Assembly (NCBI GenBank): GCA_013289835.1
Contig: JABCZG010000008.1
Location: forward strand, 1 to 64,000
Length of the DNA: 64,000 bases
Source of the DNA: Acidobacteriota bacterium
GTDB lineage: Bacteria; Acidobacteriota; Terriglobia; Acidiferrales; UBA7541
Direction of reading: 5' to 3'
Shown here piece by piece: positions 14,834-23,084 of the stretch. Every line of letters begins with the position of its first letter. The stretch's first letter is position 1. A program made the translations under genes and the position numbers. The notes under the pieces were generated by a model that did not search any database, was not told the DNA's origin, and worked only from the letters and a program-made list of their open reading frames with translations.

Positions 14834-15889
14834 TTATTCGTCTGGGGATTCCAGCTTCTGCTTAATGGAAGCAAGGGCTTTTTCCAAGGAGGAACGAGTC
14901 TTATCTACCGCGACTTTGCGTACAATGCCGCCTTTCAATCCGGTGAGTCCGGCTTGTTGCGAACCCTTCAAGGTAATGAGGTAGAAGGCGTCATGATCGG
15001 AGCGCTGCGTGTCTTTGACGCAGATGCTCAGGTCCAGCGCCGTTTCGAAGTAGTGGCTGGCATAAAGCTGCTTCACAGCAACTGCATACGCTGGTTCCGC
15101 AGGAGACTTGCCTTGATAGACGATCGCTTGAACCATGCGAAGCGTGGGCTTGAGTCCAAAATTGACTTTTTCCCAATAAAACTGGGATCGGATGGAGGTG
15201 GAGTCCGCTTGGGGATAATTGAGCAAGTATTGGTGCAATTCCGGCAAGTAGACGGGAAGAGCCTTGGAGCGGCTTAGCAAGGACACAAAGGTCTCGGCTA
15301 CCGCCGCGGGATGATTCTTGTCTCGATAGGTCCCCAGGGCAGCGCTGCCACCTTGCTGGTAGTTCAGAAGGGCCTGCAGAGCCATCTTCTGCGCCAGATG
15401 GTTTGCTTGATCGGCTGCGTCGGGCGCAGACCAATTTACAGAGCGCTGGAATTCTTCCATCGCCTCGCTCGGCAATTGCACTTCGCAGTGGCCAGCCTTG
15501 CAATTTCTTAACTGCTTGAAATCTTCCTCGTCGAGAGTGAAACCCTCAAGATCTGCGAGTTGGGGCGGATCGCTGAACTTGCGAACCGCGAGATAGCTGG
15601 GAAGCTTGCGCAGAGCGTCGAGGTCCGATGCGAACTTGAGGTAACGCTCGGGAGTGGAGTTTATGCGCACGGAGCCGAAAACAAAGACCTGATCCGCGGT
15701 CGGGGAATCCAGGACCTTGGCGAGAGCTTTTCCTTCGCGGATTTCCCTGATCTGATCATCATGCAAGCCAACGAAGTCGCGAAAGAACTTGTCTGGCTCG
15801 GCGGAATTGTCCGTCGTGTAGATTTCCGCTTGACTAAGAGGAAGGAGAAGCAGGGCGAGTACAATCACGCTCGAAACTCTTCTGCGCAT
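14834..15889 (-). CDS. Hypothetical secreted protein, 351 aa
   Basis: The start at 15889 (MRRRVSSVIVLALLLLPLSQ, then AE) gives a clean Sec signal peptide with cleavage near residue 21. The mature part is largely helical and soluble, with two cysteines in LRNCKAGHCEVQLP that may form a disulfide. It ends with a lysine-rich helix (KTRSSLEKALASIKQKLE). No catalytic motif or known domain was recognised. It is probably periplasmic, in an operon with the AI-2E permease. Confidence 0.7.
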   Translation of the reverse strand: MRRRVSSVIVLALLLLPLSQAEIYTTDNSAEPDKFFRDFVGLHDDQIREIREGKALAKVLDSPTADQVFVFGSVRINSTPERYLKFASDLDALRKLPSYLAVRKFSDPPQLADLEGFTLDEEDFKQLRNCKAGHCEVQLPSEAMEEFQRSVNWSAPDAADQANHLAQKMALQALLNYQQGGSAALGTYRDKNHPAAVAETFVSLLSRSKALPVYLPELHQYLLNYPQADSTSIRSQFYWEKVNFGLKPTLRMVQAIVYQGKSPAEPAYAVAVKQLYASHYFETALDLSICVKDTQRSDHDAFYLITLKGSQQAGLTGLKGGIVRKVAVDKTRSSLEKALASIKQKLESPDE

Positions 15890-16079
15890 AGAGGATCCTT
15901 TGCTACTGGTGCAAAGGGAGAAAGTACCGCTTCGTTGCCATTCCAATCAAGTCTCGGGTAATGGCTTGGGAGTATTGCCAGCTTTTTCATGCGAGGGTGG
16001 AGCGTCGAGCGATTCAATCCCAAAGGCGTGGCCGCAACCCTGGGCCGGAAACCACGGCGTTGCTTGAGGCCTCGAGTAT

Positions 16080-17378
16080 CTATGTTTTGGCCAGGCGCTC
16101 GCTGTTTGGTTTGGATCCGCTCAGCGCGAAAAACAGGATGTAGAGGTAGCAAATCACGGGCAAAAAGAAGGCGTGATGAATTCCGATCTTGTCTGCGATC
16201 CAGCCTTGTGCCAGCGGAATAATGGCTCCGCCGACGATGGCCATGATCAAGAGTCCGGAGCCCTCGCCAGTGAGAGGGCCGAGCTCGGCCACACCCAGGG
16301 TGAAAATACTCGGGAACATGATGGAGTTGAAGAAACCAACGAAGATGATGCTCCACATGGCGAAGTGTCCTGTGGCCAGCATCGAAATTGCAACCAGGGC
16401 CGCGGCGCAAATGGCGCAAATCCCGAGCAACTGCCCGGTTTTGACTTTTTGCAGCAGACCGGAACCGATGAAACGCCCGACCATCGCGCCACCCCAGTAG
16501 AAGGCGACAAAACTTGCCGCAACCCGTTCTGTCAATCCGCCAATCTCGGGCTGGGTGAAATAGTTCACCAGGAAGCTTCCGATGGAGACTTCGGCTCCTA
16601 CATAGACGAAGATGGCGATGGCCCCAAAGACGAGGTTCGGATGGTTCCAGATGGAGTCGTCCACTTTTTCGCCGACTTTGTGCTGGGCATGTTCGATTGT
16701 AGGCAATTTGAAACTGGCGATGGCAATGGCGAGTACGACCAAGGCAATGCCGAGGCCGACGTACGGAGTCTTGACGGTAGCCGCTTCGTGCAAGCGATAG
16801 GCTTGCAAGGCGTCCGGCGCCATGGCGCGGATCTCGTCCATGGCTTTGGGTGCTGCGCTCAGAATCAGCACTCCGCCGAAGAACGGAGCTAGAAAAGTGC
16901 CCAGAGAGTTGAACGCCTGCGTCAGATTCAGGCGGCTGGAAGCGGTTTCGGGCTTGCCCAGCACCGTCACGTAAGGATTCGCAGCTACTTGCAAGCAGGT
17001 GATGCCAGCGGCTAAGACAATCAGCGCGCCGAGGAACAGCGGGTACGACGGGACGCTTGCCGCCGGAACGAACAGGAAGGCGCCCAAGCCCATCATGAGC
17101 AAGCCGAGCACCATGGAGCGCTGATAACCAATCCAGACGATAATCTTGGCGGAAGGTATGGAGAAAATGAAATACGCTCCAAAGAAGGCGAACTGAATCA
17201 GCATCACGCGCGCGTAGCTCAGGTCGAAAATGGATTTGAGGTGGGGGACGAGAATATCGTTCAGGCAGGTCAGAAAGCCCCACATAAAGAACAAGCTGGT
17301 CACAATCATCAGCGGGCCGGCATAGCTGCCTGAGCTTTCACTCGTTACCGTAGAACTCTTAACGGGTACATTTACCAT
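16080..17378 (-). CDS. FucP/GluP-type sugar:proton symporter (MFS), 432 aa
   Basis: This is a twelve-helix major facilitator protein. LFFMWGFLTCLNDILVPHLK is the conserved first helix of the fucose/glucose-galactose permease branch, and ITCLQVAANPYVTVLGKPE with SRLNLTQAFNSLGTFLAP is its other signature. It probably imports a hexose or deoxyhexose with protons. No sugar kinase or isomerase gene is adjacent, so the substrate cannot be named. It is transcribed away from the SPFH operon, with 401 bp of intergenic DNA between. Confidence 0.85.
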   Translation of the reverse strand: MVNVPVKSSTVTSESSGSYAGPLMIVTSLFFMWGFLTCLNDILVPHLKSIFDLSYARVMLIQFAFFGAYFIFSIPSAKIIVWIGYQRSMVLGLLMMGLGAFLFVPAASVPSYPLFLGALIVLAAGITCLQVAANPYVTVLGKPETASSRLNLTQAFNSLGTFLAPFFGGVLILSAAPKAMDEIRAMAPDALQAYRLHEAATVKTPYVGLGIALVVLAIAIASFKLPTIEHAQHKVGEKVDDSIWNHPNLVFGAIAIFVYVGAEVSIGSFLVNYFTQPEIGGLTERVAASFVAFYWGGAMVGRFIGSGLLQKVKTGQLLGICAICAAALVAISMLATGHFAMWSIIFVGFFNSIMFPSIFTLGVAELGPLTGEGSGLLIMAIVGGAIIPLAQGWIADKIGIHHAFFLPVICYLYILFFALSGSKPNSERLAKT

Positions 17379-17779
17379 CGAAGAGCACGTCCATTCTTTA
17401 TTGAGATTCTACAACTCCGCATTCATCAAGATTCCGCAAATGCCCAGTCGGGCCGCGCAGGATAATGCCACAAACGGCCCGAATACAAAACTTGATGCGA
17501 GTTCAGAACATCCACAGGAAAGACATGTCCGCCGATCGCAAGAATTTGTCGTTCGGCGAGCTGCAGCGCATTTTTATTAATATTGCTGCAATCAGTCAAA
17601 AGAGAATACCCCTTTGTTTTCCAGCAAGATAGAGCAAAGCGCTGTATTCGTATCGCGTATAGCAATATTCGAGCGATTGTGTTTTTATGGGGACCATTGA
17701 CACGGTTTCTGCCTCACCGTAGCATCGCCATCACTGGCCGCAAACCCCGCAATCGAGCGCGCCGGAAGAGAGGCCCCTC
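17379..17779. other. Divergent intergenic region, promoters only
   Basis: It separates the minus-strand sugar transporter from the plus-strand SPFH operon. A 79-codon minus-strand frame (17426-17665) shows no motif and no good start and was not accepted. The strong promoter at 17697-17725 is listed separately. Confidence 0.5.
17697..17725 (+). promoter_or_regulatory. Sigma-70 promoter of the SPFH/polyamine operon
   Basis: A consensus TTGACA (17697-17702), 17-bp spacer and TAGCAT (17720-17725) lie 54 bp before the ATG at 17780. GAGAGG before that ATG is the ribosome-binding site. The perfect -35 box suggests constitutive expression rather than a dedicated stress sigma factor, though a repressor is not excluded. 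Confidence 0.65.
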
Positions 17780-18778
17780 ATGAGCCTGCGTGATTTCATC
17801 GCCAAACAGTGGATTGACGTTATCGAATGGGTCGAGCCGGAAGACGGCATCCTTGCGTATCAGTACCCCATGCAGGATCGCGAGATCCAGAACGGCGGGC
17901 AGCTGACGGTCCGGGCATCGCAATTCGCGGTGTTTGTGAATGAGGGAAAACTGGCCGACGCTTTCGGGCCAGGACTCTACACGCTGACCACGCAGACGTT
18001 GCCTATCCTTACGTACCTCAAAAACTGGGATAAGGCGTTCAAGTCGCCGTTCAAGTCCGACGTATATTTCTTTTCGGCGCGGACGCAGACGGATCAGCAT
18101 TGGGGCACGCAAAACCCGATCTCGATTCGCGATAAGGAATTCGGGGCGGTGCGGCTCCGCGGGTTTGGGATTTACTCGTATCACTTGAGCGATGCGAAGA
18201 CGTTTTACACCAAGATCAGCGGCACGCGCGACATTTACCGGGTCGCGGACCTGGAAGGCCAGCTGCGCAACACCATCATCGCCAAAATGACCGATACGTT
18301 TGCGGCCAGCCAGGTGCCCTTCCTCGATATGGCCGCCAACCAAGGAGCGCTCGCAGAGAAAATCAGCGATCAGGTGAAGCCTGCCTTCACGGACTACGGG
18401 CTCACTCTTGACAGTTTCGTCGTTGAAAACCTGTCGCTTCCCGACGAGTTGCAGAAAGTGCTCGATCAGCGCATCAGCATGAACGTGCTCGGTGACATGG
18501 GTAAATTCACGCAATACCAGGTGGCGCACGCGATTCCCATCGCTGCCGCCAATGAAGGCGGAGGCGCGGTGGGTATCGGTGCGGGGCTTGGTGCTGGCGT
18601 AGCCATGGGCCAGGCCATGATGGATGCAGTGAAAAAATCGACTTCCACGCCTTCTGGCGGGGCCGCGCCTGCGGCGGCGGGCACTCTCGCCGCTGAGACG
18701 AAATTCTGCAGCGAATGCGGGAAGCCCATCGCGCGAAGCGCCAAATTCTGCCCGGAATGCGGGAAACCGCAGGCGTAG
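17780..18778 (+). CDS. SPFH/Band-7 family protein with C-terminal zinc ribbon, 332 aa
   Basis: It begins MSLRDFIAKQWIDVIEWVE and has the Band-7_1 (virion core protein-like) SPFH domain over about residues 20-235, ending with SFVVENLSLPDELQKVLDQR. A glycine/alanine-rich linker (about 255-285) leads to a zinc ribbon with two CxxC pairs (FCSECGKPIARSAKFCPECG). There is no obvious membrane helix, so membrane contact would come from the SPFH fold or a partner. It is the first gene of an eight-gene operon with polyamine-synthesis and DUF4178/DUF350 genes. SPFH proteins form membrane-bound scaffolds; a scaffold role for this operon is inferred. Confidence 0.85.
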   Translation: MSLRDFIAKQWIDVIEWVEPEDGILAYQYPMQDREIQNGGQLTVRASQFAVFVNEGKLADAFGPGLYTLTTQTLPILTYLKNWDKAFKSPFKSDVYFFSARTQTDQHWGTQNPISIRDKEFGAVRLRGFGIYSYHLSDAKTFYTKISGTRDIYRVADLEGQLRNTIIAKMTDTFAASQVPFLDMAANQGALAEKISDQVKPAFTDYGLTLDSFVVENLSLPDELQKVLDQRISMNVLGDMGKFTQYQVAHAIPIAAANEGGGAVGIGAGLGAGVAMGQAMMDAVKKSTSTPSGGAAPAAAGTLAAETKFCSECGKPIARSAKFCPECGKPQA

Positions 18779-18792
18779 TGCCGCCGCGCGCC

Positions 18793-19164
18793 ATGAGCGG
18801 AATCGAGTGGGTTGTCGAAGCCTTTGGTTGCTCGCCGCAGTCGTTGCGAGATCCCGTCGTTTTGGACAAGCTCTTCCGCAGAATGATCGGCGAGATGAAG
18901 CTTCGGCCGGTGGGCGAGACGCAGTGGCATCAGTTTCCCGGAACCGGCGGGATCACCGGACTTTGCCTGCTCGCGGAATCGCACCTCGCGTGCCACACCT
19001 TTCCGGAGCACGGTTCGCTCTGCCTCAATTTGTTCTGCTGCGTTGCGCGCGCGGAATGGGATTTTGAAACGGTGCTGCGCGATCTCTTTGGTGCGGATTC
19101 GGTGACGGTCCGCCGGTTGCAGCGTCCTTACGAACTAAAACTGAAGCAGGTCGCCAGTGACTGA
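18793..19164 (+). CDS. speH: S-adenosylmethionine decarboxylase-like proenzyme, 123 aa
   Basis: This is the short prokaryotic AdoMet decarboxylase type. LLAESHLACHTFPEHGSL carries the self-cleavage site: E62-S63, where the serine becomes the pyruvoyl group, with H68 and the following LFCC (C82/C83) as the other active-site positions. It makes decarboxylated AdoMet, the aminopropyl donor for spermidine synthase, whose gene lies downstream in the same operon. The length is typical. The start at 18793 was chosen because a longer frame would run into the SPFH gene. N79 in LNLFCC replaces the usual Asp (DLFTCG type), a small deviation. Confidence 0.85.
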   Translation: MSGIEWVVEAFGCSPQSLRDPVVLDKLFRRMIGEMKLRPVGETQWHQFPGTGGITGLCLLAESHLACHTFPEHGSLCLNLFCCVARAEWDFETVLRDLFGADSVTVRRLQRPYELKLKQVASD

Positions 19165-19203
19165 CGGGAAGGTTTTTCCAGCGATCCCGGTGAGCCCTTC
19201 GCG

Positions 19204-19836
19204 ATGACGCAGCCTGCTGCCAATTGTCCCAACTGCGGAGCCAAGATCGTTTTTCGCTGGTCCAGCAGCGTTCAGACCGTCTGCGAATTTTGCAAGAGCA
19301 TTCTCGTGCGCACGGATGTGGATCTGCAAAAGGTCGGTCAGGTCGCCGATCTACCGCCGGATAGTTCTCCCATTCAGATCAATACCGAGGGCGTTTATCG
19401 CAACAAAGCGTTCGTGGTAGTGGGCCGCATCCTTTACGAGTACGATCAGGGCGGCTGGAACGAGTGGCACGTGATGATGAACGACGGCGCGAGCGCGTGG
19501 CTCTCCGATGCGCAGAATGAATACGCGGTGTCGTGGTCTTCGAAAGCGGCAAGCCTACCCGCCGCGGCTCAGGTCCAGGTGGGGCAGCAATTCAACTGGG
19601 ACAATCAGCGCTACACGGTGACGGTCATCACCCCGGCACACTACCGCGGGGTCGAAGGCGAATTGCCCTTTCAGTATTGGGGCAAGAACGATGTCACTTT
19701 TGTTGACCTGCGCACCGAGACCGGAAAATTTGCCACCCTTGATTACAGCGATTCCGAACCGGCACTGTATCTCGGCGAATTTGTCGAGTTCGAGGATTTG
19801 AAGCTGAAAAATCTGCGTAGTTTTGAGGGCTGGTGA
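19204..19836 (+). CDS. DUF4178 protein with N-terminal zinc ribbon, 210 aa
   Basis: A zinc ribbon (CPNCGAK, then CEFCKS, residues 8-30) is followed by a DUF4178 domain (about 55-200): GVYRNKAFVVVGRILYEYDQ, WNEWHVMMNDG and a beta-rich end with EFVEFEDLKLKNLRSFEGW. It is soluble, with no membrane segment. DUF4178 has no proven biochemical role; it occurs in operons with AdoMet decarboxylase, spermidine synthase, DUF350 and SPFH or PspA-like genes. The next gene overlaps its stop by 4 bp (ATGA) and encodes a larger DUF4178 protein. Confidence 0.8.
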   Translation: MTQPAANCPNCGAKIVFRWSSSVQTVCEFCKSILVRTDVDLQKVGQVADLPPDSSPIQINTEGVYRNKAFVVVGRILYEYDQGGWNEWHVMMNDGASAWLSDAQNEYAVSWSSKAASLPAAAQVQVGQQFNWDNQRYTVTVITPAHYRGVEGELPFQYWGKNDVTFVDLRTETGKFATLDYSDSEPALYLGEFVEFEDLKLKNLRSFEGW

Positions 19837-21185
19837 TGAGCGCTGGTACTCCGCCGCTTCCTGGACCGCCTAAGCCGCAGGTGAAGGCTCTCAATTGTCC
19901 GAAGTGTGGAGCGGCCATTACGCTGCGCTGCTTTGGCCAGGCGGAAACTGTGGTGTGCGGGAGTTGCCGTTGCATCCTGGACGCCAAGGATCCAAATCTG
20001 GCGATCCTTCAGCAATTCGAAATAAAAACGAGCGATGTAAAACCGTTCATTCCTCTTGGCACGCGCGGCAAGCTGCGTGGCACGGACTACGAAGTCATCG
20101 GTTTTCAGCGCCGGCACATTACGGTAGAGGGAATCACTTATTCCTGGCATGAGTATCTTCTGTTCAACCCATACAAGGGTTTTCGCTACCTCACCGAATA
20201 CAACGGCCATTGGAATGACATCAGCATTTGCAAGCAGCTGCCCATGCTCGACAGCGGGTTTTCCACTGGCGGCGCCGCGAACTATCTCGGCGAGGTCTAC
20301 AGGCATTTTCAGACTTCGGACGCGAATACGGACTTCGTCCTCGGGGAGTTCCCTTGGCAAGTTCGCGTGGGCGAACACGCCGTGGTCACCGACTACGTAC
20401 ATCCGCCTCGGGTGCTCTCCAGCGAAAAGCTGGACAAGGAAGTCACCTGGTCCATCGGCGAATACATGTATGGCCGGGAGATTTGGGATTCGTTCAAGCT
20501 TCCCGGCAGCCCGCCCGAAGCCATCGGTGTTTACGAAAACCAGCCTTCGCCAGTCACGACAAATGTCACCAGCGTTTGGCTGGCGTTCGCGGCGTTCGCC
20601 ATATTTTTACTGGCACTGATGGCGGGATTCGATCTGCGCGCCAAGAAGGAGCCAGTTCTTCACGAGACGTATACTTACAATCGCGCCGACGCCAAGAACG
20701 AGCCATCGTTTGTTTCCGATGTCTTCGAATTGAGCGGACGCACTTCGAACGTCGAGGTAAAGACGTACGCTCCTGTGAGCAACCATTGGATCTATCTCAA
20801 TTACGCGCTCATCAATCAGGACACCGGGCAAGCCTGGGATTTCGGGCGCGAGGTCAGCTATTACTACGGCTATGACAGCGACGGTTCTTGGACCGAGGGG
20901 AAGCAGAACGATTCGGTGGTGATTCCCAGTGTTCCTCCCGGTCACTATTATCTGCGGATTGAGCCGGAGGCCGATCCATCGCTACCCAACATTTCTTACA
21001 CTGTCGACGTGATTCATGACGTGCCAGTCTTTGGAATCTACGCGATTGCGTTTGTAGCGTTGCTTGTGCCTGCGCTCTTGATTTCCTTGCGCGCGTACAC
21101 ATTCGAGCGCTCGCGCTGGTCAGAGAGCGACCATCCGCCCGTACAGCTTTCTGCGATGACAGGCAGTTCGGAGGACGACAGCTAA
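19833..21185 (+). CDS. Membrane-anchored DUF4178 protein, 450 aa
   Basis: An N-terminal zinc ribbon (LNCPKCGAAITLRCF, then CGSCRC) leads into a DUF4178 domain (about 65-215, with GTDYEVIGFQRRHITVEGIT). Then comes a transmembrane helix (about 248-268, SVWLAFAAFAIFLLALMAGF), an outer beta-rich domain (275-400) and a second helix near residue 405-425 (VFGIYAIAFVALLVPALLIS). The ribbon and DUF4178 part should face the cytoplasm and the beta domain the periplasm. It overlaps its neighbours on both sides (ATGA and TAATG), which argues for equal production with the first DUF4178 protein. Confidence 0.8.
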   Translation: MMSAGTPPLPGPPKPQVKALNCPKCGAAITLRCFGQAETVVCGSCRCILDAKDPNLAILQQFEIKTSDVKPFIPLGTRGKLRGTDYEVIGFQRRHITVEGITYSWHEYLLFNPYKGFRYLTEYNGHWNDISICKQLPMLDSGFSTGGAANYLGEVYRHFQTSDANTDFVLGEFPWQVRVGEHAVVTDYVHPPRVLSSEKLDKEVTWSIGEYMYGREIWDSFKLPGSPPEAIGVYENQPSPVTTNVTSVWLAFAAFAIFLLALMAGFDLRAKKEPVLHETYTYNRADAKNEPSFVSDVFELSGRTSNVEVKTYAPVSNHWIYLNYALINQDTGQAWDFGREVSYYYGYDSDGSWTEGKQNDSVVIPSVPPGHYYLRIEPEADPSLPNISYTVDVIHDVPVFGIYAIAFVALLVPALLISLRAYTFERSRWSESDHPPVQLSAMTGSSEDDS

Positions 21186-21370
21186 TGTTTCGAAAACTTT
21201 ATCTTCTGTTTGGATTCCTTACGCTGGGCACCGCCGCATTCGGCCAGTACCGCGGCTGGAGCCTCGACAGCGTGAATGAACTCAAGAACGTACCCAAGTC
21301 GGTCCGCGATAACCCGGGCTCGTACCGTTCGGTTTACAGCGGATATCACCATTACACCGGAGGAAAATAA
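21185..21370 (+). CDS. Small secreted protein of the DUF4178 operon, 61 aa
   Basis: Its ATG shares one base with the previous stop (TAATG). Residues 1-20 (MFRKLYLLFGFLTLGTAAFG) are a Sec signal peptide. The mature 40 residues (LNELKNVPKSVRDNPGSYR-like, ending YHHYTGGK) are polar and tyrosine-rich. It was not recognised as a named family. The tight packing inside the operon supports a real gene. It would be a periplasmic partner for the outer domain of the membrane DUF4178 protein; that is inference. Confidence 0.65.
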   Translation: MFRKLYLLFGFLTLGTAAFGQYRGWSLDSVNELKNVPKSVRDNPGSYRSVYSGYHHYTGGK

Positions 21371-21371
21371 G

Positions 21372-21584
21372 ATGAACCTCGTTCCCCTCGGCAACATTAT
21401 TAGCGCGCTGGTCTTCGCGTTTATCGGGATACTGATTTTTGTGATCGCGTTCATCGTGATGGACAAGCTCACACCGTACCATCTGTGGAAAGAGATTGTG
21501 CAGGAACACAACATGGCGCTCGCCATTCTTGTGGGCGCTATGTCTCTCGGCATTTGCATTATCATTGCTGCCGCGATTCACTAG
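21372..21584 (+). CDS. DUF350 membrane protein, 70 aa
   Basis: The start at 21372 gives MNLVPLGNIISALVFAFIGI and two membrane helices (about 10-30 and 46-68). A TPYHLWKEIVQEHN segment between them is the DUF350 signature. DUF350 proteins are small inner-membrane proteins of unknown function, often beside PspA-like and polyamine/glutathionylspermidine-type genes. It follows the secreted protein by 1 bp and precedes the spermidine synthase by 3 bp, so translational coupling is likely. Confidence 0.8.
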   Translation: MNLVPLGNIISALVFAFIGILIFVIAFIVMDKLTPYHLWKEIVQEHNMALAILVGAMSLGICIIIAAAIH

Positions 21585-21587
21585 CAC

Positions 21588-23084
21588 ATGGGCGTCCTGC
21601 TGTTTATTTCGGTGCTGCTGGTGGCGGCCTGCGGGCTTATCTATGAGCTCGTGGCGGGCACGCTGGCGAGCTATCTTGTCGGCGACAGCGTCTTTCAGTT
21701 TTCCACCATCATTGGCACGTATCTTTTCGCGATGGGGATTGGCAGCGCACTGTCGCGCTACATCCATCGGGGCCTTGCGTATCGCTTCGTGTGGATTGAG
21801 CTTCTTCTCGGAGTTATCGGCGGCTTTTCTTCGGCGATGCTCATGCTCGCGTTTGCGTTTACGCAGGGATTCGAACTGATCCTGTACGCGCTGGTCATCG
21901 TGATGGGCGTTCTGGTCGGCCTTGAGATTCCCTTGCTGATGCGCATCCTTCGAGACCGCTATCAGTTCCGCGATGTCATCGCGCACGTTCTGACGTTTGA
22001 TTACCTCGGCGCGCTCGGTGCTTCGCTGCTATTTCCCATTTTGCTCGTTCCACGGCTAGGTCTTGTGCGTTCGGCTATGCTCTTCGGGCTGATCAATGCT
22101 GGCGTGGCTCTCTGGAGCACGTTTCTTTTCGCCAATCAGCTTCCGGGCGCTCGCGGATTACGCGTTGCGTGCCTCGTCGTCCTCTGTGGATTGGGAGTCG
22201 GGATTGCCGAAGCCAGGCACATCACCGCCACGGCCGAAGACAATATCTACGCCGATGACATCATCTTCGCCCGCGATTCCCGTTACCAACATCTGGTGCT
22301 CACGCGCTTCAAGGATGACCTGCGCCTATTTCTGAATAGCCACCTGCAATTCAGTTCCCGCGACGAGTACCGTTACCACGAAGCACTGGTGCATCCGGGA
22401 CTCGCGGCCACGCCAGCTCCGCGCCGCGTTCTGATTCTTGGCGGCGGTGACGGCCTCGCCGTGCGCGAAGTCCTTAAGTATCCGCAAGTCGAAAGCGTCA
22501 CCCTTGTTGATCTCGATCCGGAGATGACCAGGCTTTTTTCGTCACATCCCATGCTGACCAAGCTCAACGACAAGTCGCTGCTGTCTCCGCGGGTGCATGT
22601 AATCAACGCGGATGCGTTTCCCTGGGTGGATTCGAATACGGACAGTTTTGATTTCATCGTGATCGATTTCCCCGATCCCACGAACTATTCCCTGGGCAAG
22701 CTCTACACGACCGCGTTTTACCGCGCCGTCTCGCGGCACCTGAGCGCGCAAGGATTTATGGTGGTGCAAAGCACTTCGCCAATGTTCGCGCGCGATTCTT
22801 TCTGGTGCATTGCGCAGACGCTGAAGCAGGCGGGGCTGCAAACATATCCTTATCATGTGTACGTCCCGTCGTTCGGCGAGTGGGGCTTTGTTCTCGCGGG
22901 CACGCACGAATACATTTACCCGACTTCGTTCCCATCTGGATTGCGTTTCGTCAATGTGGAAGGACTGGCCGCGCTCTTCCAGTTTCCGCCGGACATGGCG
23001 CCGCTGGCCATGCCGCCCAACCAGCTGAACAGCCAGGTGCTTGTCCGCACGTACGAAAACGATTGGAAGGACATCAGTCATTGA
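21588..23084 (+). CDS. speE: Membrane-bound spermidine synthase, 498 aa
   Basis: The N-terminal half (1-210) has about seven membrane helices, beginning MGVLLFISVLLVAACGLIYE. The C-terminal half is a spermidine synthase domain: RVLILGGGDGLAVREVLKYP binds the aminopropyl donor, VTLVDLDPEM is the acidic strand end and VIDFPDPTNYSLGKLYTTAF holds the catalytic Asp region. It transfers the aminopropyl group from decarboxylated AdoMet to an amine, matching the speH gene in the same operon. Membrane anchoring is typical of this branch; the acceptor amine is unknown. Its stop overlaps the TTG start of the amine oxidase gene. Confidence 0.9.
   Translation: MGVLLFISVLLVAACGLIYELVAGTLASYLVGDSVFQFSTIIGTYLFAMGIGSALSRYIHRGLAYRFVWIELLLGVIGGFSSAMLMLAFAFTQGFELILYALVIVMGVLVGLEIPLLMRILRDRYQFRDVIAHVLTFDYLGALGASLLFPILLVPRLGLVRSAMLFGLINAGVALWSTFLFANQLPGARGLRVACLVVLCGLGVGIAEARHITATAEDNIYADDIIFARDSRYQHLVLTRFKDDLRLFLNSHLQFSSRDEYRYHEALVHPGLAATPAPRRVLILGGGDGLAVREVLKYPQVESVTLVDLDPEMTRLFSSHPMLTKLNDKSLLSPRVHVINADAFPWVDSNTDSFDFIVIDFPDPTNYSLGKLYTTAFYRAVSRHLSAQGFMVVQSTSPMFARDSFWCIAQTLKQAGLQTYPYHVYVPSFGEWGFVLAGTHEYIYPTSFPSGLRFVNVEGLAALFQFPPDMAPLAMPPNQLNSQVLVRTYENDWKDISH

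Noticed and set aside
15865..17283. 472-codon frame in another phase over the FucP-like gene
   Set aside because: Arginine-rich low-complexity translation with no family; the 16080-17378 frame has clear membrane helices and motifs.
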